Source of the DNA: Meconema thalassinum
Lineage: Eukaryota > Arthropoda > Insecta > Orthoptera > Tettigoniidae
NCBI GenBank assembly: GCA_946902985.2
Contig: OX336392.1
Location: forward strand, 23,442,982-23,506,981
DNA length: 64,000 bases
Direction of reading: 5' to 3'
In this document: positions 1 through 10,490 of the stretch, in pieces
Position numbering within the stretch: the first letter of the stretch is position 1
Layout of the letters: each line of letters opens with the position of its first letter
Translations under genes and position numbers: made by a program
Notes under the pieces: model-generated
Told to the model about the DNA's origin: nothing
The model's database searches: none
Seen by the model: only the letters and a program-made list of their open reading frames with translations

Positions 1-175
1 ACTACTTGAAAAATTGATCGTATGCATTCCTTCTACCTGAATCACAGATACACACACTAATACAGTCATCACAATTAACACCGGTTATCAGACAGATTCT
101 ACATACACCCAAAGTACACGGGGCTACTGTCAGCGTTGTCGCAGCTTCATACAGAGGTACCAACCAAGCATGGTT
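1..175 (+). repeat. SINE-A1, 3' part, cut by window edge
   Basis: The sequence matches the 3' two fifths of the SINE-A1 copies at 45673-46172 and 47968-48450, from the ACTACTTGAA block through CACCGGTTATCAGACAGATT to the CCAACCAAGC tail. The head lies outside the window. The tail has diverged slightly from the usual (CCAA)n. Confidence 0.85.
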
Positions 176-1317
176 TTGGTTATATATATTTTTATGGGTG
201 AAGTACCCAATACCAATCAGTTTTTGATTAAGTCAATAATGCAGATCGCTAATACCAACTATAAGGTAAATCCGTAACTCCGAAACTATTCAGCCTAACG
301 ATACCATTATACAGAGAGATTATTTTGCTGGAGCGGGACCTGCGGCCGACTGCCAAGCGCGCGTGCCTTCCGCCAGCCAACCAAACTCGGGCCGCGGGGT
401 TGCGCGAGGTGGAGGCGAGCTAACCAGGGTCATTAAAGTCATTAAGTCACTAAACGTTCACCAACGAGGGTGTGTAGTGTCAGCGCACATATGATAAGGT
501 AAGATAAACAACAGCTGCAAGTGTTAATTAAAGAATGACAGATGTTTTATTATTCCTTGGGAATCTGAATGACCACACGTCACCAGTATCTTTTCACAGA
601 AGATACTAAAATGTTCTGCTTCAGCTGACAGACAGTAACGTTGGAAGTTACATCGTTACATTATGTAGCTACTCCTGCACCCTCCTGCTTGTTTACTGTA
701 ATTAATCGAAGCACTGGCCTAAGCCCGTTTTTTTGTTCAATTCCGGGTTAATTTAAAATATAAAGTGTACAGATCAATTACCGTACTCCAGTGAAGTTGG
801 AGAACAATATACGGCAGCAGATATCCTCACAACAGAAGGGAATTACAACGTGTAAACGCTAATTTATTTACACGGGACAACCCACCTGTCTGTCAGTTGA
901 AGGAGAACACTCTCTGCTTCTCCTCTGGTTAGGTAAGTTCTTTAATCATGGTTTGCTGGTGAATTTAGCATTAATTAATGTACTTTGTTACGGTTTAATT
1001 CGGCGCGTAATCCACGGTATGAGCTCGGTTGGCTGGCGGCAGGGGCGTACGGCAGGTAGCCGGTTGCCGGCAAAAGAATCACCCTGTATTATTATTGACA
1101 CAGTATGCAGTTTATTGTTATTATTAGCCTGTTAAGGTATTATGTAGCAGAAATACATATTTTCAGTCATTGCTATATTTATTCTCTCTGCCTATTACCA
1201 ATATGAGAAGTAGGAATCCCTTTTCTAATTTAACGCGAAAGAAACTGCATATCTCTCAAGAAGAGGCGTGTTCACCCAAGAGAAACATAGTACAATTACT
1301 AGTCTCTACTTAGTATA
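176..1317. other. Unassigned AT-rich DNA with one GC-rich patch
   Basis: I see no gene here. Bases about 325-430 are strikingly GC-rich compared with everything around them, with several CpGs, but no recognisable reading frame, tRNA fold or repeat match elsewhere in the window. Bases about 1158-1230 resemble 4682-4760 (shared ATTTATTCTCTCTG), so part of it belongs to a dispersed repeat. The short open frames have no recognisable motifs. Confidence 0.5.
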
Positions 1318-1545
1318 AAACAATGTACCCGATTCTTGGATGTCGCGGGTAATCTCGAGAACCACTGGATGGATTTTGATGCGGTTTTCACCATTCTGTA
1401 AAGGATATATCGAGGAAAGCTTCTGTTGAAAATAATTTATTTATGATCAAAGGAAGCCAAGCTTTAACGATTTCAATGAAAAAGTCGAAAAAACTGGCTT
1501 TCGGGCGCTTTTTAAGCTTACGCTGGGCAAACCGTAAAACATATC
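1318..1545 (+). repeat. Dispersed repeat, copy 1 (partner at 23653)
   Basis: This stretch matches 23653-23880 in the same orientation, including CGATTCTTGGATGTC, TCTCGAGAACCACTGGATGG and ATGATCAAAGGAAGCCAAGC. The nature of the parent element is unknown. A short open frame beginning MIKGSQA is shared by both copies but degrades, so coding is not supported. Confidence 0.7.
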
Positions 1546-2830
1546 AATATACTATGAATGTAGGAATTATTCAGCATGAAAAGTTCTACAAAAACGTCCC
1601 CAAGAGCATATCTCTATCTTCAATACATCGCCCACTATACGTGTTTTTACTTTTTCATTTCTTCCAACAATCTCCATTCAACTACTGAGGCGACAGTTTA
1701 CGAGCTAGCTAGGGGTGAGTCTATCATCCCAGTTACAGCCTAGCAAGCGGGCGAACCTATTAGCCCGGATGCAGTCAACAGCAAACTGTCGAGTCGTGTT
1801 GAGTTACGACTTCAGTGAAGAGTGGTTGTGTTTAGGGTTTCCCTGGAAGTGCAACTCGGTTTTTCTTCATTGCACCTGTGAACTTTTCGTTCCGCAAAAT
1901 ACACAGTCAAGTTAAGATTGGACGGAAGTTGGATTTGTGTTTCATGCACCTCGCCATTCTTAAATTACGTCTGACAAGAATTCGTTGCACATGCATCTCC
2001 ATGATAATATAATTAATAGTCCAGTCAGTGATTTTAACCCATCATGCTGAGATGTAAAACGGATATAGGTCGTAGTTCATTGACATCGAAAAGAAAGCGC
2101 TTATAACGTAATTCATTAATAACTGTTCCCGGGCAAAGCTAGTTTCAAGTATAAAACTGTGGAAGTTACATGGAATAGCCTATCAACGACCGGTTGAAAT
2201 ATGCAAGCCAATATCTAGCAAGATATTCAAACAGGAGAGAGAACGCACAGTGTAGAATGTAGTAAGAAGGAACGTTCATAATCCTCGCCATCTTCACCCT
2301 TCCTGTGTCTTCCATGCTGTTCACGTCCGCCCAGCTTTAGAATTAATGACCTTTATATGGGCGCCTCTTTCTACTTCATCTCTCTTCCCATATATCTTGA
2401 TTTGAAAATTAATTTAAAGCAAGTGAAGAAAAGGAAACGACTTTAAATAATTGTTGTGATGCAAGATCTGTGCAAGTAATGATCTCGCAGCGCGAGTTAG
2501 TGTCAAGGAATATTTACTGTCCTCTTGAAATGTACCGAGCAGCTTTATTGCTGTAGTAAAATGTAGAACATGAGAGATGATTCATATTAAATACAGTGAG
2601 GAATTTAATGTCTCGCTGCATATTCCAGGGAGGAAAGCGGAAGACAATCAAAACGGAACTAACATAATGGAGATAATATTATTATTAATATTATTATTAT
2701 TAATAATAATAATAATCATAATAAAAATAAAATAATAACAATAATGTTTGTAGATTTCGGAGCAACATAGAAATATACACCCACACTAAAATGAACGAAG
2801 GATATACGCTCACCTCTTCAGATTGCCAGC
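1546..2830. other. Unassigned DNA with an AT microsatellite
   Basis: No gene or known element was recognised. An imperfect (ATT)/(AAT)n tract occupies about 2668-2745. The rest is AT-rich single-copy-looking sequence. Confidence 0.5.
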
Positions 2831-3814
2831 TGAAAGGATTCCTGGTTGTTATCCTATTCTTGGCTTGTTTTGTTATCCTACCCCAGAAGTCTTCAAACGA
2901 TTCCTTCTTGGCTGGTTTTGTTATCCTACTTCAGAAGTCTTGAAACAATTCCTTCTTGTCTGGTTTTGTTATCCTACCCCAGAAGTCTTCAAACGATTCC
3001 TTCTTGACTGGTTTTGTTATCCTACTTCAGAAGTCTTGAAATGATTCCTTCTTGATTGGTTTTGTTATCCTACTTCAGAAGTCTTGAAACAATTCCTTCT
3101 TGTCTGGTTTTGTTATCCTACCCCAGAAGTCTTCAAACGATTCCTTCTTGACTGGTTTAGTTATCCTACTTCAGAAGTCTTGAAACAATTCCTTCTTGAC
3201 TGGTTTTGTTATCCTACTTCAGAAGTCTTGAAACGATTCCTTCTTGGCTGGTTTAGTTATCCTACTTCAGAAGTCTTGAAACAATTCCTTCTTGGCAGGT
3301 TATGTTATCCTACTTCAGGAGTTTTGAAACGATTCCCTCTTGGCTGGTTTTGTTATCCTACTTCAGGAGTTTTGAAACGATTCCTTCTTGGCTGATTTTG
3401 TTATCCTACTTCAGGAGTTTTGAAACGATTCCTTCTTGGCAGGTTTTGTTATCCTACTTCAGGAGTTTTGAAACGATTCCTTCTTGGCTGGTTTTGTTAT
3501 CCTACTTCAGGAGTCTTGAAACGATTCCTTCTTGGCTGGTTTAGTTATCCTACTTCAGGAGTCTTGAAACGATTCCTTCTTGGCTAGTTTAGTTATCCTA
3601 CTTCAGAAGTCTTGAAATGATTCCTGCTTGGCTGGTTTTGTTATCCTACATCAGGAGTCTTGAAATGATTCCTGCTTGGCTGGTTTAGTTATCCTACCCC
3701 AGAAGTCTTGAAATGATTCCTGCTTGGCTGGTTTAGTTATCCTACCCCAGAAGTCTTGAAATGATTCCTGCTTGGCTGGTTTTGTTATCCTACATCAGTA
3801 GTTTTGAAACGATT
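2831..3814. repeat. 48-bp minisatellite, about 20 units
   Basis: The anchor TTATCCTA recurs at 2873, 2921, 2969 and so on to 3785, that is 19 steps of 48 bp with no net indel. Unit variants form zones. Units at 2873-3200 mix CCCCAGAAGTCTTCAAAC and CTTCAGAAGTCTTGAAAC types, units 10-13 share CTTCAGGAGTTTTGAAAC, and units 16-19 share GATTCCTGCTTGG. Because 48 is a multiple of three, 16-residue repeats appear open in several frames, but variant units create stops (for example at 3041 and 3393). I read it as non-coding. Confidence 0.95.
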
Positions 3815-4246
3815 GAAGAAGTTCGGCGGTTATTTTTATAAGCTGATTGGTCCAAATATAATTATGTTTATTTCGGCCTTACGTGTGCTTTCTCCTCCAT
3901 TTTCATGTGACCTTCGTATCCCATAATTGAATTTCTCCCAAAGTATGTTACAACTGACTGATTTCTTTTAGATTTCTCAAGCGTTGCTTGTTCTTTAGTC
4001 AGGCAATATGTTGATGGGAGTCCAATTATATTAAGCTGTGAATAACATTGTAGAATGAACGTTTGATTGCAAACAAAACGAAAATTAAGATAACAGTACC
4101 TATGAAAAACTTGCAGGTAACCCGACTTTCTTGCGGATAAAAATGGTCTTGTTACGTGTCATACCCTCCTCTATCCTCACTAGAGGGCAAGGATAAACCT
4201 CTTCGGTGGGTTGCAAGTGGCAGTAAATGTTCTCATTTATAACATT
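3815..4246. other. Unassigned DNA
   Basis: AT-rich sequence with no recognisable gene. It ends at the target-site duplication of the next SINE. Confidence 0.5.
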
Positions 4247-4255
4247 TAAATGGCA

Positions 4256-4673
4256 GCTTCGGTGACGTACTTGGTAGCATGCTGAGCTTCTATGCCCAAG
4301 GTCGTGAGTTCAAAACTGGCCGAAGTCGTCGGATCTTTTAAGAGCATTAAAAATCCCTCAGTATGCCTTCCGTCTGAGGGTAAGTAAAGCCGGCGGGCCC
4401 ATGTCATAGTTTTATGGCATGAAAACTATAACTATAACTATAACTATAACTATACTTGTGTGAAGCTAAATTGTTAGGTTGGATTTCGTCAGAACGCTCT
4501 ATCAAAGTTCCAACGTTCACCACGAGGTAGCACTGATATCTGGTAGCGAAAGTTGGAACTACTTGAAATTGAACGGAACTTGTAGCTCACCCTAATGAGG
4601 GTGTCCGCTAGAAGCAGGTGAGTCAAACAAGTCCTCGGCCACTCCCGGCATTAAAAGCCATACGATAAATAAA
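4256..4673 (+). repeat. SINE-A2 with 9-bp target duplication
   Basis: The tRNA-like head GGTAGCATGCTGAGC and the B-box-like segment GTTCAAAACTGGC are followed by the SINE-A body. From GAACGGAACTTGTAGCTCAC onward it carries the A2 3' end and an (ATAA)n tail. It is flanked by TAAATGGCA at 4247-4255 and 4674-4682. The second copy is at 49990-50401. Confidence 0.9.
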
Positions 4674-4907
4674 TAAATGGCATATTTGCAGTCATTGCCA
4701 TATTTATTCTCTCTGATTTTTACCAATATGAGGAATAGGCTACTATTTTCTAATTTATGTACTGTATTTCGATACAAAAAATACCGGACATACATTCAAG
4801 CTATCCGAAACTCATTTTGAATACAAGTTATGGGCTCTTTTAAAATCTTCAATCGATTCCAATAATTTGCACACCCCTGTACGAATAGGCTCACCGGACA
4901 TCTATCT

Positions 4908-4947
4908 AATAACATGTAACACCACCTCTAGCGTATACGTATAATCA
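4908..4947 (+). repeat. Left 40-bp flanking direct repeat
   Basis: This begins AATAACATGTAACACCACCT and ends ATAATCA. It recurs at 5753-5788 with a 4-bp length difference. The two copies immediately flank the promoter-like miniature element at 4948-5752. Confidence 0.85.
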
Positions 4948-5752
4948 TTATAGTACATTATGCAACAAGCATATAATGGCAATAATTTCCATACGAGTGT
5001 CTTAATTACCATTATAGGCGAGTTGCATACGACTGTTTATGTTCGACGATAATTATAACTTTATTATATGTTTTAACATAAATATACATAAATATCTGTG
5101 GGATTCAATACCTCCAGTTAGCGAACAGAGCGCACTGGGTAGTTTGCTGACAGATCAGAGCGCATGCGTGGGTCAAAGAATTTCGAAAGCAGAGACCATT
5201 TACTTTGCATGGCAATGCTATTGTTTACAGCCTGCATGATGTCTAATGCCGATCAGAACTAGCATTCACTAATATTGTCACCGAAGTCGTTTGAAAGCAA
5301 TGCGCTGTGTAGAAATTGGAGTTGGGTATATTAAGGTACAGTGCAATTTCTTTTCTCAAATTCGCCAGTTTATTTACGCGAAGATATGGACGGTGCACTT
5401 TTCATGTCGGTAATTTATGTAGAATGATGCTGTGTTGCTAACTTCTGGACGTAGATTCATAAATTTCTTGCATATGTCATAGTATTTTTTTGTTACCGTA
5501 AAGTTTCGTGCTGAATTTGTCTTTGTTTTTGGGATTGTACCTACACTGGTTGATCCGATATCCAATTTGAACGTTCAAATCATGTAATTCATGTCCGACA
5601 TGTTGGATTTTGAGCGCATGCGCGAAGGACAATGAATGAGCTCTGAATGGCTAGAGAAACCGTCTCATCATGAAAAACAGTACTATAATGACCATCATTA
5701 TGATACAGTTTTCTGACGTATAATAGTTACATTTCGACATCGTCGATCATAA
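4948..5752 (+). mobile_element. Promoter-like miniature element, copy 1
   Basis: The 5' end TAGTACATTATGCAAC and 3' part TTCTGACGTATAATAG match copies at 37612, 46250 and 55232 (reverse). The body contains GCGCATGCGC near 5615, ATAATGACCATCATTAT, a perfect 7-bp-arm hairpin, and runs with few or no coding frames. No transposase is present, so it is non-autonomous. The superfamily is unresolved because the ends do not form clear terminal inverted repeats. Confidence 0.75.
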
Positions 5753-5788
5753 AATAACATGTAACACCACCTCTAGCGTGTATAATCA
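5753..5788 (+). repeat. Right 36-bp flanking direct repeat
   Basis: This matches 4908-4947 except for a 4-bp deletion near GCGTGTATAATCA. It is much longer than ordinary cut-and-paste target duplications. Confidence 0.85.
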
Positions 5789-6501
5789 CCTTGAGCCCTC
5801 ATTAAAGCATATTTACAGATACTTTACTGAGGTTTCATTGAGGCGATGACCGCCTGACCGCTACCCCTAGCAACACCCTCCCACTGGACTTAATCACAGT
5901 GGGAGTTTGCAGCCACAGAACTTTGAACAACTTATGAAATGTGTTGTCCAAGAACATCAATAACTTGCTGTTCTCCTGTTTGGTGAAGAACAAAGCAGAC
6001 TTAACTTGAAAGGTGTAAGATTTCCAGATACTAAACTTTGGCTAAAAATCAATGCATCTAATTCCCCGCGAATTGAATTGAACATACATTTATTAACTCC
6101 CCGCTTTCGTGTTTACTGGAAATGTTTTTTATATTTCAGCACAAATTTGAAGGCAGGAGAGTTTGTGCTGTGTTTTTAAATAAGAATGCATAAAGTTTCA
6201 ATGAAATATTTCATTTATACTATAAGTTAGGAAATAGGCCAAGTGAAATCAAATTTAACTCCAGTAATGAAGTTCTTGTCTGGTGGAATATTGATTCAAA
6301 ACTATTTGTTTTAAAATGGTTTACTTTCTAAAAAGTTAAAAGAGTTGTTCAGGAAGTAAATAAGTTTTACACTGATATTGGTGCTAGGGTTTCTCATAAC
6401 TTAAAAGGGTTCCCGTTGGTGAGGGCCTCTTTCAATGAGCAATGGGAGAAACGTTTAATACACCTTCTACGATCTATAGGAAGAAGGTTCAGATACAGTC
6501 A
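5789..6501. other. Unassigned DNA
   Basis: No recognisable gene or repeat. It contains a short inverted pair, CTCCCACTG with CAGTGGGAG, near 5878-5905. Confidence 0.45.
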
Positions 6502-6640
6502 ATTATCGATATCTCGAACCACTATTACTCAGATCTTCGATATCTCGAACCACTATTTCTCAGATCTTCGATATCTCGAACCGCTATTACTCAGATATTC
6601 AATATCTCGGACCACTATTATTCACATGTTCGATAGCTCG
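6502..6640. repeat. 31-bp tandem repeat, about 4.4 units
   Basis: CGATATCTCGAACCACTATT begins at 6507 and recurs at 6538, 6569, 6600 (degenerate) and 6631, an exact 31-bp step. Because 31 is not a multiple of three, the overlapping open frames here are not evidence of coding. Confidence 0.9.
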
Positions 6641-6686
6641 TAGTAATTATAATTTCCCGGACAAAATTTCTATAATGTATATGTTT

Positions 6687-6815
6687 CGCCTATTTTCATT
6701 TATGAAAAAATAAAAGGCTCCAGAGATCATCTTTTATACGTGTGTGTGTGTGTCCCGCGTAATACTATCTAAACGATCGAAGCGAATTGAATGAAACTTG
6801 GTAAATACATTATAC
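6687..6815 (+). mobile_element. Helentron-like 5' end fragment
   Basis: CCTATTTTCATTTATGAAAA followed by a short GT run and the block ending in GAATGAAACTTGGTAAAT matches the 5' end of the copy at 7451. The rest is missing. Confidence 0.65.
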
Positions 6816-7445
6816 AGTAAAACCTTCCTATATATCTAACTCTATAACCTATCTATAGAACGGAAACCTGGACAAAAGGAAAACAAAATCCAGAACGGAT
6901 ATATTTTGTATGTAAAATGAAAATGCTAACCGGAAAACTGCCCAACGTGGAAATGGAAAGAAATTCTGGAACTGTAGGCGTAAATAACCTGAATATGACG
7001 GATTATCTTATTCATAATACGAAGCTATGTACTAAATTTTGAGTGCTACTATACTTGCACCAAAGTTCTAAGAAACATTAACTCTAATTTTCCCTCAAAG
7101 ATGCAGCTGATTTGCTACATTTCACAACATGTGTACCATTACTTCCTCCAACCCTCTTGTAATGCACACAGCTTGCTGCTGACAAATGAGAGTAGAAGTA
7201 CGAGCAGAAGAAAACACTGAACTGGAGTAGGCTAATGTATAAAGGTGTTCTTTTTACTGTGCACTGCATTTATTTATGAACTGTAATTCAGTGGCCATGA
7301 CCCCTAAACATAAGTCACTTACACCGGAGGAGAAAATTAAAGTTATTGAAGAACATGAGAAAAACAAACGTCCGTCTAAAGATGTGTTGTTTAAAGTGGG
7401 AAAAACACGAATTATATCATAGTAATCCTATGCAATATTACAGTA
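6816..7445 (+). mobile_element. pogo/Tigger-type transposon remnant
   Basis: ACAGTAAAACCTTCCTATAT is a pogo-like terminus, followed by an untranslated leader and a 41-residue frame resembling the CENP-B-type DNA-binding head of pogo transposases (7297-7422). The catalytic part is absent. The Helentron-like element at 7451 lies just downstream. Related sequence (AACGGAAACCTG) at about 8999 may be the far side of the same element. Confidence 0.6.
7297..7422 (+). pseudogene. pogo/Tigger transposase N-terminal fragment
   Basis: The frame starts at ATG 7297 and encodes 41 residues before TAG at 7420-7422. The core, LTPEEKIKVIEEHEKNKRPS followed by a segment ending in VGKTRI, matches the first helix-turn-helix of CENP-B/Tigger proteins, where the basic helix and the VGKT-like turn are conserved. 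Full-length relatives run to roughly 400-500 residues with a DDE/DDD nuclease domain, and none of that is present. I infer a truncated transposase relic; a domesticated short protein is unlikely because it stops inside the DNA-binding domain. Confidence 0.6.
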
Positions 7446-7450
7446 TTTTC

Positions 7451-8954
7451 AGCCTATTTTCAATTTTGAAAAAATAGGCTTATGAGATCACATTTTGTCC
7501 GTTTGTGTGTGTGTGAGAGAGGTGTGTGTAAGTGTCCCCTAATAAATTCTAAATGGCTGGAGCGATTTCAATAAAACTCAGTAAGTTCATAGCACTATTC
7601 CGGACGACCCCGACCGTGCCCTTCAAATTTTGCTACGACTCACCAATCCAACATGGCGGCTGTCGAATTATTTCACCAGCATTCAATATCTACGAAACTA
7701 TTACCGATATCACCCTGGATTTTTTTTACGGTGATAAAGGGGACTACTAGAAGTTCACCTATGTGACGTTTGAAAAAATGGTAACAACAAAACCAACATG
7801 GCGGCCACGTGAATTTGCGACTTTTTATAGACGTTTCTCGCGATTTGACCAACGAAACGCAATAAAACTTGGTACAGTATATGTTTATACACATTGTAAT
7901 GCACCGACATCTAACTTGGTTCAATTGTTTACATAAACACAAGATGGCGGATGTGCCAAATATTTCACCGGCATTCTATATCTCTGAAACTATTAGCGAT
8001 ATCACCCTGAGATTTTGTACGGTGATAAAGGGCGCTACTGGAAGTTCATATATGAGAACTTCAAAAACCGGTTAACTACAAAACGAACATGGCGACCAAC
8101 GAATTTTAAAATTTTAAATAGACGTTTCTCGCGATTTAATGTTCCAAACGCATTGGAACATGGTACAGGAAATGTTTATACACATTGTAATGCACTGGTA
8201 TCTAATTTAGTTCAATTGTTTACATAACCTCAAGATGGCGGCATTGCGAATTTTAAAATTAAGTTTTTATTTCTTGTGTCGTAATCATGCGATCGAAGTT
8301 AAAGTTTGAGTAATGAACCTACGCAATAATTTTCCTTTAATGGTACATGACTCTTTGGCCTATACATTTAACAATCCAACATGGCGACCAACCGAAATAT
8401 TTAGACGGCTCTGAATATCTACGAATCTATTATAGCAATCAAATTAATTTTTTTATGTTCATAGGGGCTATGAACTTAAGTTCACCTATAGGACTTTCAA
8501 TAACCTGGTGATCACAAATCCAACATGGCGGTGACGCGAAATATAAATATTCACATGGACGTTTCTCGCAATTTGACCATCCGAGTGCAGTGAAACTTGG
8601 TACAGTAAATCCTTACACGAATGTTAATCCACTGGCATCTAATTTATTTCAATTGTTTCCATAACCACAAGATAGCAGCTGAGGGAAATTTTAAAATCTC
8701 CTTGTTACTTCTTGTGTCCTAATCATGCGGTCGAAGTTTGAATGATACACGTACCCAATAATCTTCATGTAACAGTACATAACTCTAGGACCTACATATA
8801 TAGAAAAACCAACATGGCGTCCATCTGCAATAGTCGGTTCTCAATATCTACGAATCTATTACAGCAATTAAACTGAAATTTTGTATGTTGATAGTGGCAA
8901 TTAACATAAGTAGGATATATGAAAATAGGCTGTATAGTTCTTCACGGAACTACT
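7451..8954 (+). mobile_element. Helentron-like element (HINE/DINE-1 type), full length
   Basis: The left end AGCCTATTTT folds against AAAATAGGCT a few bases on. A GT-rich microsatellite follows, then a long repetitive body. Near the right end ATGAAAATAGGCT repeats the left end in inverted orientation and is followed by the hairpin TAGTTC-TTCACG-GAACTA and ACTTG. Asymmetric sub-terminal inverted repeats, a 5' microsatellite and a 3' hairpin are features reported for Helentron-derived non-autonomous elements. The body holds AACATGGCG or AAGATGGCGG at 7653, 7798, 7944, 8089, 8235, 8381, 8525, 8672 (degenerate) and 8814. It has no Rep/helicase coding. Confidence 0.7.
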
Positions 8955-9179
8955 TGTTTGTAGTGTATTTTGTCTTCTTAAAACTCAACCCTTTGTAAAA
9001 CGGAAACCTGTGATAACGGAAAAATAAATCCTTCACGATTACGTTCCGCTTGAGGTAGGTTGATGATAGTTGTGTATATTTCAGCTTTGCTTGATTGTAC
9101 GTGGTATATGGAAAACACACTGATAATTATTGGCCTATCTGCCTTTTTTGGCTCTAATTCATTCCAAATCCCTGAATGA
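8955..9179. other. Unassigned DNA, possibly pogo-derived
   Basis: AACGGAAACCTGTGATAACG near 8999 echoes the pogo-like terminus at 6859. Otherwise nothing is recognised. Confidence 0.35.
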
Positions 9180-9396
9180 TCATTCTTCGAGGGCTGAGGG
9201 CATTTATATTTCCTGTCTTATACTGTATATCCCTTATTCCTGTCTTGTCCATTTCTTCGTCTAGTATATATGTTAGATGTAAGTCAGTTAGTTAGTTATT
9301 TTTGCTTTAAAGGGTGGTACAGCGAGGTCGTATGCCCCTTAAATGAAAGTCAGTAGTTGGTAGTTTTCATTTCATTTTCATTTTTCACTATCACCA
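9180..9396 (+). repeat. Repeat J, left part
   Basis: GAGGGCTGAGGGCATTTATA through TTTTCACTATCACCATATCA matches 57080-57230. It is interrupted by the SINE at 9407-9736 and resumes at 9747 with CCGATAACCTACATGTTAGG. Confidence 0.75.
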
Positions 9397-9406
9397 TATC
9401 ATTAGT

Positions 9407-9736
9407 ACCGGTTGAGTTAGCCGTGGTCGTGACGGCGTGGCTGCAGGCTGTCGCTCACATCAGGGAGGCGAGGAGGTTTGAATTCCCCCACCGGCAACTT
9501 TTTTCCCATTTTCCTTCCAGGCAAATGCCGGGGTTGGTCCCTAACTATAGGCCATAGCCGCTACCTTCCAATTCCTCGTCCTTACATTCACACTTTCCTC
9601 GACAGACAACACTCCACACGCAATGGTACTTGTAGCTCACCCCATGGGGTCCGCATAGAAGCAGCTACAAACTCTGCCGAGCCGAACATGTCCTCGGACA
9701 CTCCCGGCGCTAAAAGTCATCCGCTAAAAGAAAAAC
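9407..9736 (+). repeat. Mosaic SINE (E head, A2 3' end) in 10-bp target duplication
   Basis: TATCATTAGT flanks it at 9397-9406 and 9737-9746, so it moved as one unit. The head (GAGTTAGCCGTGGTCGTGAC, then GAGGTTTGAATTCCCCCACC) is unlike SINE-A. From ACTTGTAGCTCACCCCATGG to the end it matches the A2 3' module seen at 4580 and 50295. This is a tRNA-headed SINE built from two modules. Confidence 0.85.
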
Positions 9737-9746
9737 TATCATTAGT

Positions 9747-9892
9747 GGCCGATAACCTACATGTTAGGCCCCTGAAATCAACAATTATCATCATCATGTT
9801 ACCAAACAAATGAAATCTAAAGGTGAATACAACAGTTGACGGTGTGTATATATATATATATATATCGTATGGCATGAAGATGCAATATACAA
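9747..9892 (+). repeat. Repeat J 3' end and (TA)n
   Basis: The 3' end of repeat J, CATGTTAGGCCCCTGAAATC with an ATC-rich tail, is followed by a short (TA)n tract at about 9846-9866. Confidence 0.7.
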
Positions 9893-10490
9893 TTATTTAC
9901 ATATACAGCGTTTACAAGTAAATGTATAGGCTACAGATTGAGACCTTGATCTGCAAGGAGCTTCAGTGTTGCTGGAGTGGATGTCTGATTTCTCTAACCA
10001 TTCTACAGCTTCATCACTAGCTTGATGAATCTCCTTCATTGTACCATTTGACCTTCGGTGTGGGCAATCCATAGCCATGTGACTGATGGTCTGAGGCACA
10101 TCTGCACACTTGCAGAAAGGATTCTCGGCAATTTTCCATTTGTGCTTCCAGAACTGACATCTACCATGTTGAATTCTTATACGATTGAGCGACGTCCAGA
10201 TTTTCCTGGGAAGGTCGAAACCAGAGGGTTGCTTAACTGGATCCGAGATAGGACCTAATCTGTCAGGATTTGAAGTCAGCCGCTCGTTGCGCCAAGCTTA
10301 ATTCACTTGAAACTACTCTAGGACCAACTTCCTTCCTTGTGTCCAAGAAGGCTTGACGGTGTAGTTGTAAAGGATAGAACAATTTGATGTACAGGTCGCG
10401 TCTTGTTTTGGAGAGCAGCCTTAGGGAAGAGCACTCAGACTATTTTGCACAAGAACTCCCTCAAGCTGTCTTAAGGGGGGAGCAACACCT
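9893..10490 (-). pseudogene. LINE ORF2 C-terminal remnant
   Basis: On the minus strand the frames read through KIWTSLNRIRIQHGRC, then a CKC...H...C knuckle (FCKCADVPQTISHMAMDCP), then EIHQASDEAVEWLEKSDI. This order, LNRIRxxHGRC followed by CxC-H-C and an EAxEWxxxLD-like end, is typical of the C-terminal tails of jockey-like LINE polymerases. The polymerase core is missing and the frame breaks more than once upstream of 10100. It is a dead 5'-truncated copy. Confidence 0.75.

Noticed and set aside
2823..3544. Open frames with 16-residue repeats in the minisatellite, as a repeat protein
   Set aside because: The 48-bp unit length keeps frames open by arithmetic; variant units introduce stops and two overlapping frames look equally open. 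There is no start context and no flanking exon.
2831..3814. CRISPR array
   Set aside because: The units are contiguous without unique spacers and the sequence is from a eukaryotic genome.
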